A DNA stretch of 50,230 bases from assembly GCA_035296965.1 (NCBI GenBank), contig DATGZX010000267.1, forward strand, positions 1-50,230, in the 5' to 3' direction. The notes under the pieces were generated by a model. The model was not told the origin of the DNA. It saw only the letters and a list, made by a program, of their open reading frames with translations, and ran no database searches. The DNA comes from DATGZX01 sp035296965 (GTDB lineage Bacteria; Planctomycetota; Planctomycetia; Gemmatales; Gemmataceae). The translations under genes and the position numbers were made by a program. Below, one piece after another: positions 1-9,179 of the stretch (positions are counted from its first letter, which is position 1; each line of letters begins with the position of its first letter).

Positions 1-1
1 C

Positions 2-301
2 AACGGCCAGATCCTGCCGATCGCCCAGATGGCGATCGCTTCCTTCGCCAACGCCAATGGCTTGACGCGCGAAGGCAATAACTACTATGCCCAAAGTGCC
101 AGTTCCGGAGATCCCTTCATCTCGACAGGGCTCTCCGGGGCGAACGGCACCGTACAGCAGGGCGCGCTGGAGTCGTCCAACGTCGATATAGCCCAAGAAT
201 TCACGAACATGATCATCGCCCAGAGAAGCTACCAGGCCAACGCCCGCACGATCACGGTGAGCAACGAAATCCTGCAAGACCTGGTCAGCATCATCCACTA
301 A
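2..301 (+). CDS. flgE: Flagellar hook protein FlgE, C-terminal part (partial, 5' end outside window)
   Basis: The reading frame is open from base 2 and ends at TAA 299-301, so only about the last 99 residues are present. The C-terminus carries the hook/rod family signature: a QGALESSNVDIAQEF stretch, then MI-QRSYQANARTI and a final short helix LQDLVSII, which form the D0 coiled coil of axial flagellar proteins. The preceding ANANGLTREGNNYY segment is the usual hook-protein region before the D0 helix. FlgE polymerises outside the cell to form the hook between rod and filament. FlgE is preferred over FlgG or FlgF because of the LALA-F-N-NGL type segment, but a partial sequence cannot fully exclude other hook/rod paralogues. 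A histidine kinase and sigma-54 activator pair lies about 0.5 kb downstream. Confidence 0.85.
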   Translation, partial: NGQILPIAQMAIASFANANGLTREGNNYYAQSASSGDPFISTGLSGANGTVQQGALESSNVDIAQEFTNMIIAQRSYQANARTITVSNEILQDLVSIIH

Positions 302-306
302 CCTGG

Positions 307-552
307 CTAAAGGGCGTGCATGGTCGCTGGGGCTCTCGTGTCGTGTCCGGGACCCATGAAGTAGCGGTCCGAGTCCTGTTCGTGACAGACTAGGAAATCG
401 CAAGCACCACAGTGATATTGGACCAAACGTCGACGAATTGAGCGATAGACCCGGTTGGCACCCCCGCACCAGGGGCAACCTTGATGTTTCTCCACGTACC
501 AGCGGGCGGCCTCTTGAAACCATTGGAAGGGTGTTTCATTCTGGCGGCTCAT
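307..552 (-). CDS. Small zinc-ribbon protein of unknown function
   Basis: An 81-residue protein with two metal-knuckle pairs, CPWC at residues 26-29 and CGAC at 48-51 plus a further Cys at 56, as in a zinc ribbon. The frame is open further upstream (to 672), but the start at 552 is preferred because an AGAGAGG Shine-Dalgarno lies 7 nt upstream and the extra N-terminal residues look non-protein. The N-terminal half (FQWFQEAARWYVEKHQ) is an amphipathic helix. It converges with the hook gene, the two stops being only a few bases apart. No specific function can be assigned; small zinc ribbons often bind nucleic acid or proteins. Confidence 0.6.
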   Translation of the reverse strand: MSRQNETPFQWFQEAARWYVEKHQGCPWCGGANRVYRSIRRRLVQYHCGACDFLVCHEQDSDRYFMGPGHDTRAPATMHAL

Positions 553-780
553 GGCATTGCCTCTCTGCTGCGAAGGCTGGACGACATCCTGGGCAAACAT
601 CCCAACCGTAGCATATTTTTGCTCCACAAAATGCTGGTATAAGCAGAATAGGTCGCGGTTTGGCTGGAACAAGATTTTTTGAATCCCAGCGTAAGTGCCT
701 GCTGGCCTGACTAGCGGCGTCCTTGCGTGTTTTCGCTGCCACCGCTACGCTGACATGAGTGATGCGCTCGACAGGTCTCT

Positions 781-2232
781 ATGGACGTCCACATGCGCTT
801 GAGCATCCGGTATCAATTGCTTATTCCTCTCTTCTTGCTGCTCCTCGGCATTGTCGGGATTAGCACGTGGACGGCAATCGCGGGCGTCCGGCTGGCACGA
901 GGGAAAATCGAAACGCAGGTCCGCAGCGTGGCGCGCACGTTAAGCGATGCGCATTATCCACTCAAGGCGAACGTCCTGGAAATAGTGAAGGGGCTCTCGG
1001 GGGCCGAATACCTCCTAGTAAGCAGTGACGGGCGGCGCAGCGCGACGCTTCAGGAGGGTGAGGTTGAACTGCCGCCTGCCCAGGTGGATTGGCAAGGTTT
1101 GCACCTGGGTCCGAAAGTCACGATTGACAGCCGTACATATTTCTGCAGCGGCGTGCAGCTTCACTCGCAACATTCCGACACAACAGGGGATTTGTACATC
1201 CTTTATCCCGAAGCGCTCTGGCGCGACGCTCTCTGGGAAGCAATCCGCCCCCCGCTGATCCTTGGCGGATTTGCCGGCCTGGTGGCGGTCGCCTTGACAC
1301 TGGGCGCCACGCGCGGTCTGGGCCGGCGTTTACAGGCATTGGACCGCCTCACGCGCCGTATTTCCAGGGGTGATTTCACACCCATGCCCCTATCAGGGTG
1401 CAACGACGAACTGCACGATCTAGGCACGGCAGTCAACGAAATGGCAGAACGGCTGGCTCAGCTCCAAGAGGCGGTGCAGCAAAATGAACGCCTGCGGCTC
1501 CTCGGCCAGGTGAGTGGAGGTCTAGCGCATCAGTTGCGCAACGGCGTGACAGGAGCCATGCTCGCTGTCCAGTTGCACGCGCGCGAATGCACCTGCGGAG
1601 CCGAACCGGAGGCACTTGACGTGGCGTTGCGGCAACTTGTTCTGTTGGAATCGAACCTCAAGCGCTTCCTGGATCTCGGCAAGACGGAAAGCCGGCGTTT
1701 CGAGCCATGCGTGGTGGCGAACCTGGTCAATGACGTTGTTGCACTGCTCAGCCCACAATGCCGGCACACCCGGACAGAATTGCGTTGGAAATCTCCCGCT
1801 GAAACCATCCTGGCACAGGGCGATGGCGGTCAGCTTGGGCATCTCGTCCTGAACATGATCACCAATGCGGTGGAAGCCGCCGGGCCAGGAGGTTGGGTTG
1901 AAATCAGCCTCCAGCGTAAAGAGAAATGCATTCTCGAAGTGTCCGATTCCGGTAACGGACCAGCGCCAGAGATCGCCAGCCGGCTATTTCAACCCTTTGC
2001 CACGAACAAGCAGGGAGGCGTGGGGCTCGGTCTTGCGGTCGCGCGCCAGGTGGCAGAATCGCATGGAGGACGGATCGAGTGGCGGCGTGAATCAAACAAA
2101 ACGATCTTCCGAATCGAGTTGCCGCTCTGCCCGCAAGCCGAGGTTGCTGTCCCAGCGCACGAGACCAAGGCATCTATCCTGGCCGGAGCCCCCAGGCACC
2201 AGGTCGTGAACCATTCGACTTTTTCTCCATGA
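781..2232 (+). CDS. Membrane sensor histidine kinase, NtrB-like transmitter
   Basis: 483 residues. Transmembrane segments at about 11-34 and 158-177 bracket a ~120-residue periplasmic sensor region. A HAMP linker follows (about 178-230), then an H box with LAHQLRN, phospho-acceptor His about 250, and a HATPase domain with N box (LNMITNAVEAA, about 357-367), G1 (DSGNG, about 389) and G2 (GGVGLGLA, about 412-419). The H-box sequence is of the NtrB/PAS-kinase type rather than the SHELRTP type. The stop overlaps the start of the downstream sigma-54 activator in ATGA, so the two are translationally coupled cognate partners. A second ATG four codons in (793) is an alternative start. The signal is unknown. 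Proximity to a hook gene suggests a flagellar-regulation role comparable to FleS/FlrB (inference). Confidence 0.9.
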   Translation: MDVHMRLSIRYQLLIPLFLLLLGIVGISTWTAIAGVRLARGKIETQVRSVARTLSDAHYPLKANVLEIVKGLSGAEYLLVSSDGRRSATLQEGEVELPPAQVDWQGLHLGPKVTIDSRTYFCSGVQLHSQHSDTTGDLYILYPEALWRDALWEAIRPPLILGGFAGLVAVALTLGATRGLGRRLQALDRLTRRISRGDFTPMPLSGCNDELHDLGTAVNEMAERLAQLQEAVQQNERLRLLGQVSGGLAHQLRNGVTGAMLAVQLHARECTCGAEPEALDVALRQLVLLESNLKRFLDLGKTESRRFEPCVVANLVNDVVALLSPQCRHTRTELRWKSPAETILAQGDGGQLGHLVLNMITNAVEAAGPGGWVEISLQRKEKCILEVSDSGNGPAPEIASRLFQPFATNKQGGVGLGLAVARQVAESHGGRIEWRRESNKTIFRIELPLCPQAEVAVPAHETKASILAGAPRHQVVNHSTFSP

Positions 2233-3662
2233 AACGCATTCTCATCATCGACGATGAACAGGCTGTTTGCTGGGCGCTCCAGCGCGCCCTTACGCGTGCT
2301 GGCCTTCAGGCCGAAGTGGCTGCCTCCGCAGAGGAAGGCTTGTCGCTGGCCGCCGAGCAGCGACCGGATGCCATTATCCTCGACGTCCGTCTGCCTGGTA
2401 TGGATGGCCTGACAGCTCTCAACCAGCTGCGTGAACTTCGGCCTGGCGTCCCAATCATTGTCGTGACCGCCTTTGGCAATCTGAGCACCGCTGTGCGTGC
2501 CGTCGAGGGCGGCGCCTTCGATTATTTGGCCAAACCGTTCGACCTGGAGCAGGCGCTCGACGCCGTCGATCGGGCCCTCAAGCAGCGCGAGCCTCGGGAG
2601 CAGACACCCGCAGAGATTCCCGAATCTGCAGCCGGCCAGGACGAGATTATCGGCCACAGCCCTGCCATGCAACTGGTGTTCAAACGCATCGCCCTGGTCG
2701 CCCCACGCGATGCCTGCGTGCTCATCACCGGCGAGAGCGGCACGGGCAAGGAGTTGGTCGCCCGGGCGATCCACCGCCATAGCCAGCGTCGCGATCGAAC
2801 TTTCCTACCCGTGCACGTGGCTGCCTTGAATCCCGGCTTGGTGGAGAGCGAGCTGTTCGGGCATGTGAAAGGGGCATTCACCGGGGCAGCGCAGTCCAGG
2901 CCCGGTCTGCTGGCCCTGGCTCAAGGAGGGACCGTTTTCCTGGATGAATTGGGCGATATTCCCCTTTCTGTCCAGGTCAAGCTGCTGCGCGTGCTGGAGC
3001 ACAATGAGATTCTGCCGGTGGGCGGCGACCGGCCCGATCAGCTCAACATTCGCATTCTGGCGGCCACGCATCAGGATCTGCCGCACCTTGTCGCCGAGAA
3101 TCGATTCCGACACGACCTGTTCTTCCGTCTGAACGTGTTCCAGGTTCATCTGCCGCCGCTGCGCGAACGTCGCGAAGACATCCTGCTTCTGGCGGAGCAC
3201 TTCCTGCGGCGATTCGAACCGCGAGCCCTGCCGCTGCTGGAGGAAACTGCCCACCTTCTAACCGCGCTCCCATGGCTGGGAAACGTGCGCGAGCTACGCA
3301 ACGCGCTGGAGCACGCAGCGATCCTGGCGCGCGGCGGCCCCCTGCTGCCGGCTCACTTCCCCAGCTTTGCAACCGGAGGATCGCCAGTTCAAAAAGCTGA
3401 GCGGCTGGCGGAAATGATCAGGCAATGGCTCGTCGACAGGATACAAGAATGCAGACCTGCCCCCCCGGCAAATCTTTACGCCGAGTTGTTGCGCTGCGTG
3501 GAGCCGGCGCTCATGGAGGAAGTGATGCGCCGTGTCCAAGGAAATCGCTGGGCCGCCGCGCAGTGGCTGGGGCTGAATCGCGCCACGGTCCGCAAGAAAC
3601 TTGGCCTTTACGACCGGTCCGGTTCTTCGACGGAACCGCAGAAAGATGACGGGCTTTCTTGA
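2229..3662 (+). CDS. NtrC-family sigma-54-dependent response regulator
   Basis: 477 residues in three domains. The receiver (1-120) has acidic pocket D8/D9, phospho-acceptor D52, T80 and K102. The AAA+ domain (about 140-375) carries Walker A GESGTGKE, the sigma-54 contact loop GAFTGA, and Walker B FLDELGD. The C-terminal Fis-type helix-turn-helix includes GNRWAAAQWLGLNRATVRKKL. An intact GAFTGA means it should remodel sigma-54 RNA polymerase at -24/-12 promoters. It is phosphorylated by the overlapping upstream kinase (ATGA junction). A GC-rich hairpin follows at 3685-3702. Targets are not visible here; NtrC-type pairs next to flagellar genes commonly control hook and basal-body operons, an inference only. 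Confidence 0.93.
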   Translation: MKRILIIDDEQAVCWALQRALTRAGLQAEVAASAEEGLSLAAEQRPDAIILDVRLPGMDGLTALNQLRELRPGVPIIVVTAFGNLSTAVRAVEGGAFDYLAKPFDLEQALDAVDRALKQREPREQTPAEIPESAAGQDEIIGHSPAMQLVFKRIALVAPRDACVLITGESGTGKELVARAIHRHSQRRDRTFLPVHVAALNPGLVESELFGHVKGAFTGAAQSRPGLLALAQGGTVFLDELGDIPLSVQVKLLRVLEHNEILPVGGDRPDQLNIRILAATHQDLPHLVAENRFRHDLFFRLNVFQVHLPPLRERREDILLLAEHFLRRFEPRALPLLEETAHLLTALPWLGNVRELRNALEHAAILARGGPLLPAHFPSFATGGSPVQKAERLAEMIRQWLVDRIQECRPAPPANLYAELLRCVEPALMEEVMRRVQGNRWAAAQWLGLNRATVRKKLGLYDRSGSSTEPQKDDGLS

Positions 3663-3684
3663 GCCGACCATGGGCGCCGGACTT

Positions 3685-3702
3685 GGCGCGCATTTCCGCG
3701 CC
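3685..3702 (+). terminator. Possible weak terminator hairpin
   Basis: A perfect 6-bp GGCGCG/CGCGCC stem with a 6-nt loop lies between the convergent ends of the sigma-54 activator and the LptF/LptG gene. There is no T-run after it, so it is at most a weak or bidirectional transcription stop. Confidence 0.25.
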
Positions 3703-3752
3703 CCGAAGATATGCCATCCGACACCCGGTGCCGCCGCATTTCTTACGGCGAC

Positions 3753-4910
3753 TCAATTCTTGAGCAAGCGCCTGAAGAGCCCCAGGGCGATCAAACCTAT
3801 GGCGGCGTTCGCCAGCCACAGCGCAATCGTGGGCTGCAATTTACCGTCCTTGGCCAGGTTCGTGCTGCAAAGCTGCAACGGGTAGTAGAGGAAGACAATC
3901 GGCAGAAAGCAAGTGATGAATGCGCTCAAGTAGTCACTGCGGCTAAACCAGATCCCCACGGGGCATCCGACCAGCACGAAGAACAGGCAGCCAAAGGACA
4001 ATGCGGGCCGCACGTTTAGTTCCGTTTCAACGCTACGGACTTTCTGCTGAGCTTCGCGCAGATCCGGAGGTACCGTCCCCTTGTACTTGTCCGGGAGCTG
4101 AGCAATCTTGACGACGAGTCGATCGCGCTCGGAAACGCATTCACGGCGTTCTGCCTCCAGCTCCCACCAGGTCATGTCGCGCGGGCCGGGCTTCTGTTTT
4201 TCGAGAACCGGCAAGGGCATCTCAAACTCTTTGCCCTCGAAATGAACGCGATTTCCAGATTCGTCAAGCAGAACGCCATGGCGCATGTTGACGGTGATCA
4301 AGTGTTTGGCCATGTCGACGTGCAGGTCGGCGTCGCGAGCCCTGGCAACCACGTCGTAACGGCCGTAATCGTCGCGCCTTTTGAAAATGGCGTTCTTGAG
4401 CTGCCTGCCCTGCACCTGTTCGACCCACATTTCATAGTTGATTTTGAAGTCGGGACGCCGGCGAATCTGCCGGTCGCGCTTGAGCATGGCATAGAGGAAA
4501 TCCTCCAAGTCGTTGGTGACAGCCGTCCGGAGCAAGAGGTGCGTGTAGGGAATCAAATGAACATAGAGCCCCAGGGTGGAGACACTCATTGCAGCGCCCA
4601 GAAAAACACCCGGCCATATGACATGGAGAACGTTGATTCCTGCCGCCTTGATCGCGGTGATCTCGTTGTCATGCGACAACCTGCCGTAGACGACACAGCT
4701 TGCGAAGAGTGTTGTCGGCGGGATGATAAAGGGCATCATGCTGGGCACGAGGAGCGGTATGGCCTGCAGGATTTGCATCGGGCCCAGTCCGCGCTGTGAA
4801 GCCTCGACCACAATCGCCGCCATGACGATGATGCCCGTGATCCCAATCAATGACAACACGAACACTTTCGCCAGTTCCCAAAAGATGGTCCGGTGCAGGA
4901 TGCCGAACAA
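3753..4910 (-). CDS. LptF/LptG (YjgP/YjgQ) family permease
   Basis: 385 residues. Two N-terminal membrane segments with the family pattern (YGRLSHDNEITAIKAAGIN, about 75-95), a large soluble middle region (about 135-310, jellyroll in the family), and C-terminal membrane segments (about 310-380). LptF and LptG form the inner-membrane channel that, with LptB, extracts LPS for transport to the outer membrane. Only one such gene is here, so a homodimer or a partner elsewhere is implied. The start is TTG: no ATG fits, and an AAGGAGG Shine-Dalgarno sits exactly 7 nt upstream, inside the end of the AsmA-like gene. The 3-nt gap to that gene indicates one operon for outer-membrane lipid transport. Confidence 0.85.
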   Translation of the reverse strand: MFGILHRTIFWELAKVFVLSLIGITGIIVMAAIVVEASQRGLGPMQILQAIPLLVPSMMPFIIPPTTLFASCVVYGRLSHDNEITAIKAAGINVLHVIWPGVFLGAAMSVSTLGLYVHLIPYTHLLLRTAVTNDLEDFLYAMLKRDRQIRRRPDFKINYEMWVEQVQGRQLKNAIFKRRDDYGRYDVVARARDADLHVDMAKHLITVNMRHGVLLDESGNRVHFEGKEFEMPLPVLEKQKPGPRDMTWWELEAERRECVSERDRLVVKIAQLPDKYKGTVPPDLREAQQKVRSVETELNVRPALSFGCLFFVLVGCPVGIWFSRSDYLSAFITCFLPIVFLYYPLQLCSTNLAKDGKLQPTIALWLANAAIGLIALGLFRRLLKN

Positions 4911-4913
4911 GGG

Positions 4914-7900
4914 TTAACCTCCTTGCCCAGGACGGGACATATGTTGCAGCAGAACTTTGATCGGTTCCACCAAGACAGGCACAGGTTCTTTCTCGAAGCG
5001 CGGCGCTTCGCCGATGCGGCCGCTCATCTTGATCTTGAGCAAAAACTTTCCGAGCTCGGGCCAGAACTCCTTGATGATGCGTGGCGATATTTGCACAGCC
5101 CTTGCCCAGACCGCGTACAAATCCATGTTGATGTCGTTGGATTCGAGGTTCACCGTCCCCTTGCCGCCAAAACTGATCGCGCTGCCGAGCAGATCGAGGC
5201 GCGTGATCTCGACGCGCGGTCCGTGGACGGTAAACCGGGCGTGAGCTTCATCAAAAGCCGTCCCGTCAGGCAAGCGCAGGTTCAGAAACTTCATCAGGTC
5301 CAGCAGCAACGGCAGGCGATACATTTTGCCGCTCGGCACGTCGAAGCTTCCCTCTCCATCCAGGCCGTCCAGGTCTGTCCCCTGGCCGCGGAGGTAAACT
5401 CGAGCCGAGGCCTGGCCTTCCAATCTAGCGTCGGCACCCAGGTGGTTGTTTCGGCCGAACTCTTCAAGGCGGATCTGCGAGGCCTGGAGATACACTTCAT
5501 AGCGCGGGGTCGTGCCGAACTGCATGCGTACGGCCCCGCCCACGTCGCCGCCGAACAGGCGCGCGCGCAAGTTGGGTAGCTGCAACAAATCAGGCTCTTT
5601 TTCACCGACAATGATCTGGCTTTCGATTCCCTGGAATGGCTGATGCAAGATGGTTGCATCATCGAGCTGAATGTTGCCTAGAACCTTGCCGAAGGTCCCC
5701 TGGTGCTGACCGCGGCAGAACACCAGCCCATTGACGTGTTCAAGCTTGAGTCCGGCGTGAATCGTGGCATTTTGCAGGCGTAAACCCCCATCCCAATAGA
5801 TGTACGGAGGGCTGTGATCGGCAGGGATGTTGATCGTCATGTCAGTGGCCAGCCAGATTGGATCCTTCAATTGCAAGGTCGCACATGCCTTGCCCAGAGT
5901 CGGCGGCAAGGCTTGTCGCATCTCCGTGTCCAGCACGACGTAATTGCCGAGCAGCCTGGTGAGGTCCACCGAGACGTCCCCGTTCCGGTTCAGACAAATC
6001 TTTCCTTCTTTCAGAGTGAGCGTGGTCAGCCCGTGCCGGGTGCTCAGGTTCTTCAGCTTGACTTCTTGGTTGCGGTACTCAATGGCTCCGCGCAAATCGG
6101 TGAGGTCGCAGGGGAAGAATTCCGGATGGATGGTGGCGCCGAGGGGCGTCAGATCGACGCCGATGTCCGGCTTCTCTCTCTCCCCAGGCGGAATGTCTAC
6201 ATGCGCGGAAAAATCCATGCGGCCCGACGGCGCCAATTTCTTCCATGCGAGCTTCAAGGTGGGCTGCTTGGTGAGGGCGCCCTCTAACTCGGAGTCGAGC
6301 AGAATGCGCTTGCCGTTGATTTCCAGGTGCAGGTGGTCTCCGTGTTTCCCGTCCGGCACCGAGCGTCCGTAGCTGAAGAATTCGGCTCCCTTGTGGCTAC
6401 CATGGAAGTCGCGATACTCCCAGTGATCAGGCTCGATGTCCAGGGTGCCCGTAACGCCTTCGATGGGATACGGAAAGATGTTGTAATGCAGCGTCGTGTC
6501 GTGAAATCGTGCGATGTAGCGGTTGGCAAATTCGCTGCTGCCCTGGACCCTATCGATCTGGGCCTCGATGTCGGCAAATCCGGTGGGGCTGAAGGAGCGA
6601 ACGATATCCTGAAACCGCGGCTCCAGCGCGTCGCACAGCTTCTTGTCGAGCGGGATGTCGTCCCCGCAGATCTTGATATGCACGCCCGCCGGCCTCTCGC
6701 CCTCGATGGTGCCTTCGACAAAGACCTGCCGGCTGCCAGTGTATCCTACGAGCTTGATTGCATAGCGATCTATCACTTTGCGTGTGCTGAACGGATTATC
6801 CTCATGATCGATGAATCCGGTAACGTTCTCGAGCTTATAGGGGAATCGTTGACATACACACGTCATGCCTTCGGGATGGATAATGCAGTGCCGGTACCAG
6901 CGTCCCGAGTGCCGGCGCATTTCAAGCGTCATGCTGAAGTCGCCGCACGGGTCGTAATCAAGGATCTCGTGCAGACTAGCAGGTAAGCGGGAGAGTAACT
7001 TCGGGCTTACGTGAAGATGGTTTATCTTCAGGTTGCCCTCGAGATCGCCATCGCCGCTCAGGCTCAGCGCGTTGCCGATCAGCTGCACCTCAGCGGTACC
7101 GGCTTGTGCCTTGAATTGCTCGAGGCGGATTTGATCGTCCAGGCACCGAAGTCTTGCTTCGATATGCTCGAGCGGCATCGGCAGTTGGGCATGCGTCCAC
7201 TTCCCTTCATGCAATTGAAGCAAGACGTCGTGGCTCCAGGTATCCGTTTCCGATGGGCCGTGACGAAAGCGCACATCGAGAGCGCCGTTGCCGGTAAGCT
7301 GGCGCGCGTGCGCGACCCCTTCCGGATAGTAGGCCGCTAGACGTTGAAGGAGGTTTCCCTCGACGGCAAAGTTCGGTACTTGAATGGCAAACTCTATTTC
7401 GTCGGTCTCGCGACTCAAGGACCCACTGATCTCCATCTCCCCGGCCAATTCCGTTTTGCCTGTTCCCTTGAACTGGAGCCAGATCGGTGCAGGATTATTG
7501 ATGATGGTAAGGTTGACATCCTTGACCTTCAGCGGCGGGTACTCTGGACCGCCACGCTCATCCTCTACCAGGAAAGTGGCATTTTGCAGTTCAATGGTCG
7601 GGACATGCATGCTGAGATCCGGCGTCGAGAGGATATTCCCGAGATTCCAGGTGCCATCGCGCCGACGAATGACGCGCAGCGTCGGCCGATACCACTCGAT
7701 CTTGCGAATGACGGGCTTTCCGGCGACGAGCTGTTCTTTATCGTGATAGATCGTGCCCGATGGGACATAGGCGAAATCGACGTGGTTGGGATCGTCGCGC
7801 CGCGCCAGGCGAAGTTCTTTGAAGGAGATGCCCCACAGCAAGTTCAACTGAGCGGATTCAAGGCTGACCGTCGCACCAACCTTGCCGGAGAGGTGTTCAG

Positions 7901-8030
7901 AGAGTCCGTCGATGACGAGCTGGCGAATTTTGGCTGGATTCGTCCAGTGCTGATAGGCGAGCGCGGCGGCGGCAATTGCCCCGGCGATCGTGAATACCAC
8001 GCTCCGGACCAACCATTTCCGCAAGACCAT
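4914..8030 (-). CDS. AsmA-like / TamB-type envelope protein
   Basis: 1038 residues with one N-terminal membrane anchor (about 8-28) followed by a long periplasmic part rich in short beta strands. The N-terminal portion resembles AsmA (a WLVRSVV.. anchor followed by repeated SLESAQLNLLWGISFKELRL type strands). The C-terminal portion (about 800-1010) resembles AsmA_2/DUF3971 (FSVHGPRVEITRLDLLGSAISFGGKGTVNLESNDI type pattern). Proteins of this superfamily form beta-groove bridges carrying phospholipids between membranes. It is first in an operon with the LptF/LptG permease, which supports a role in outer-membrane lipid or LPS delivery. GAGGGGAG precedes the ATG by 3-4 nt. Exact cargo unknown. 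Confidence 0.7.
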   Translation of the reverse strand: MVLRKWLVRSVVFTIAGAIAAAALAYQHWTNPAKIRQLVIDGLSEHLSGKVGATVSLESAQLNLLWGISFKELRLARRDDPNHVDFAYVPSGTIYHDKEQLVAGKPVIRKIEWYRPTLRVIRRRDGTWNLGNILSTPDLSMHVPTIELQNATFLVEDERGGPEYPPLKVKDVNLTIINNPAPIWLQFKGTGKTELAGEMEISGSLSRETDEIEFAIQVPNFAVEGNLLQRLAAYYPEGVAHARQLTGNGALDVRFRHGPSETDTWSHDVLLQLHEGKWTHAQLPMPLEHIEARLRCLDDQIRLEQFKAQAGTAEVQLIGNALSLSGDGDLEGNLKINHLHVSPKLLSRLPASLHEILDYDPCGDFSMTLEMRRHSGRWYRHCIIHPEGMTCVCQRFPYKLENVTGFIDHEDNPFSTRKVIDRYAIKLVGYTGSRQVFVEGTIEGERPAGVHIKICGDDIPLDKKLCDALEPRFQDIVRSFSPTGFADIEAQIDRVQGSSEFANRYIARFHDTTLHYNIFPYPIEGVTGTLDIEPDHWEYRDFHGSHKGAEFFSYGRSVPDGKHGDHLHLEINGKRILLDSELEGALTKQPTLKLAWKKLAPSGRMDFSAHVDIPPGEREKPDIGVDLTPLGATIHPEFFPCDLTDLRGAIEYRNQEVKLKNLSTRHGLTTLTLKEGKICLNRNGDVSVDLTRLLGNYVVLDTEMRQALPPTLGKACATLQLKDPIWLATDMTINIPADHSPPYIYWDGGLRLQNATIHAGLKLEHVNGLVFCRGQHQGTFGKVLGNIQLDDATILHQPFQGIESQIIVGEKEPDLLQLPNLRARLFGGDVGGAVRMQFGTTPRYEVYLQASQIRLEEFGRNNHLGADARLEGQASARVYLRGQGTDLDGLDGEGSFDVPSGKMYRLPLLLDLMKFLNLRLPDGTAFDEAHARFTVHGPRVEITRLDLLGSAISFGGKGTVNLESNDINMDLYAVWARAVQISPRIIKEFWPELGKFLLKIKMSGRIGEAPRFEKEPVPVLVEPIKVLLQHMSRPGQGG
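4918..4924 (-). promoter_or_regulatory. Strong Shine-Dalgarno fixing a TTG start
   Basis: AAGGAGG on the minus strand, 7 nt before the TTG at 4910. It overlaps the last codons of the upstream AsmA-like gene, so translation of the permease is likely coupled to it. Confidence 0.8.
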
Positions 8031-8476
8031 GACTCCCCTCAGGTTTGGCCGTTTTTGCCCTACGGCGCGGCGGGATACTACGGCAAAGCGTAAATACGGT
8101 CAATTGTGGATTCCCACCGGAGGTGAAGCCGCCCGCGGAGTGCCGACGTGGGAGGGGGCGAGTCCTTTTCGCTTCTCCCCTTAACGGGGGAAGCTTGGAG
8201 CCAGGGAGGGAGGCGTTCTTTGGTGCGACCGACTCTCTCATCGCCAATCCCTCTTCCCTGAGCAAGGGGGCGATGGAACACTAAGAGCTTTCGGAGCCAA
8301 TGCTTAGGGAAGCGACGGAATGGAGCTTTGATACCTCGGCCGGCGAACTCCACCTCCTCACTGTCGGACGCAACTTGCCGAAGCCAGCAACAAACGGGGC
8401 GAGAAGAATTGGCCTGGTTTACTTAGAATACCGAACTCGCCGCACTTGAGGGTTCCCGCGCAGGAGGTCCTTGAAC
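8031..8476. other. Intergenic region upstream of the AsmA-like operon
   Basis: About 445 bp without a supportable gene. It should hold the promoter of the leftward AsmA-LptFG operon. A small imperfect hairpin (TCCCC-TTAAC-GGGGG) lies near 8176-8191. No recognisable RNA gene or repeat was seen. Confidence 0.4.
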
Positions 8477-8695
8477 ATGGAAATCCCGCCACTTGCCCCA
8501 GTTCGCCAGTTGCTGAAACAGGCAGCGATCACAGATCTTGCCGGAGAGACGCGCACGGCGTGGCAACGCCACCAGCCCATTAGCGATTCCATCCCAGCCG
8601 CAGTTTTTCGTATTCCTCGGGCGTATCCAGATCGACCAGAATGCTCTCCGATGCCACGGGCAACTCGACAGCGTGGTGTCGCAGGTAAACATTGA
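8477..8695 (+). pseudogene. Short ORF with strong RBS, probable truncated gene remnant
   Basis: ATG 8477 has a good Shine-Dalgarno (AGGAGG 8462-8467, 9-nt spacing). The first ~35 residues (MEIPPLAPVRQLLKQAAITD...) read like the N-terminal helix of a real protein. After about 8580 the frame runs antisense through the 3' end of mocA and the composition becomes non-protein-like. The simplest reading is a 5' fragment of a lost gene cut off at the mocA end. It could instead be a genuine 72-residue protein overlapping mocA tail to tail. Family not recognised. Confidence 0.35.
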
Positions 8696-9179
8696 TCCCC
8701 TGATGCGAGGGAAGCGCGCGAATACCGGCCACCGCTCCCCAGCTTAATAGCGCAGGATGTCCTCGCCTCCCTCGATAAGTGGGAACGATGATCTGGGATT
8801 CTGGCTGTGCGGCCTGAGCCCGGAGCAGTTGCTGCACGATGATCGCATCAAGCGTCGGATGATCAGCAGGTACTAGCAGCCAGTTATCCTCTGGCTTGGG
8901 ATGGAGGTGATTCTCCAGCCAGTTCAAGCCCTCCTCAATGGTCGCCCGCATGTCCGGCGTTTGCCCGGACAGGAGCAGGGCGAAGGCGCCCGCGGCCTGC
9001 GCCAGGGGAACCAATTCCGGAACGTGTGCCCCGACGACAACAAGGACGCGATCAACGGAAGCTTGCTTCAGCGCGCCGATGACATGTTCCAGGACTGTGC
9101 GGTCGCCCAGTGGCAAGGAAAGCTTCGGTCTGCCCATGCGCAGGCTCTGACCGCCGGCCGGTATCAGCGCGAAGTTCAT
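8580..9179 (-). CDS. mocA: Molybdenum cofactor nucleotidyltransferase (MocA/MobA-like)
   Basis: 199 residues, a typical length for MobA-like NTP transferases. The N-terminal nucleotide loop PAGGQSLRMGRPK (8-20) and VPADHPTLD (about 103-111) with its metal-binding acidic residue are present, as is the RGHPALLS motif (about 136-143) common in MocA rather than MobA. MocA converts molybdopterin to the MCD cofactor used by xanthine dehydrogenase-type enzymes. Its start overlaps the stop of xdhC (ATGA), so the pair is translated together. No molybdoenzyme structural gene is in the window. A related cytidylyl/guanylyltransferase activity cannot be excluded. Confidence 0.83.
   Translation of the reverse strand: MNFALIPAGGQSLRMGRPKLSLPLGDRTVLEHVIGALKQASVDRVLVVVGAHVPELVPLAQAAGAFALLLSGQTPDMRATIEEGLNWLENHLHPKPEDNWLLVPADHPTLDAIIVQQLLRAQAAQPESQIIVPTYRGRRGHPALLSWGAVAGIRALPSHQGINVYLRHHAVELPVASESILVDLDTPEEYEKLRLGWNR

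Noticed and set aside
1989..2780. Long minus-strand ORF of 263 codons
   Set aside because: It is antisense to the well-supported kinase and sigma-54 activator genes; a GC-rich shadow frame.
4893..5579. Long plus-strand ORFs opposite the AsmA-like gene
   Set aside because: Antisense shadows of a gene with clear membrane anchor and ribosome site; amino acid composition is not protein-like.
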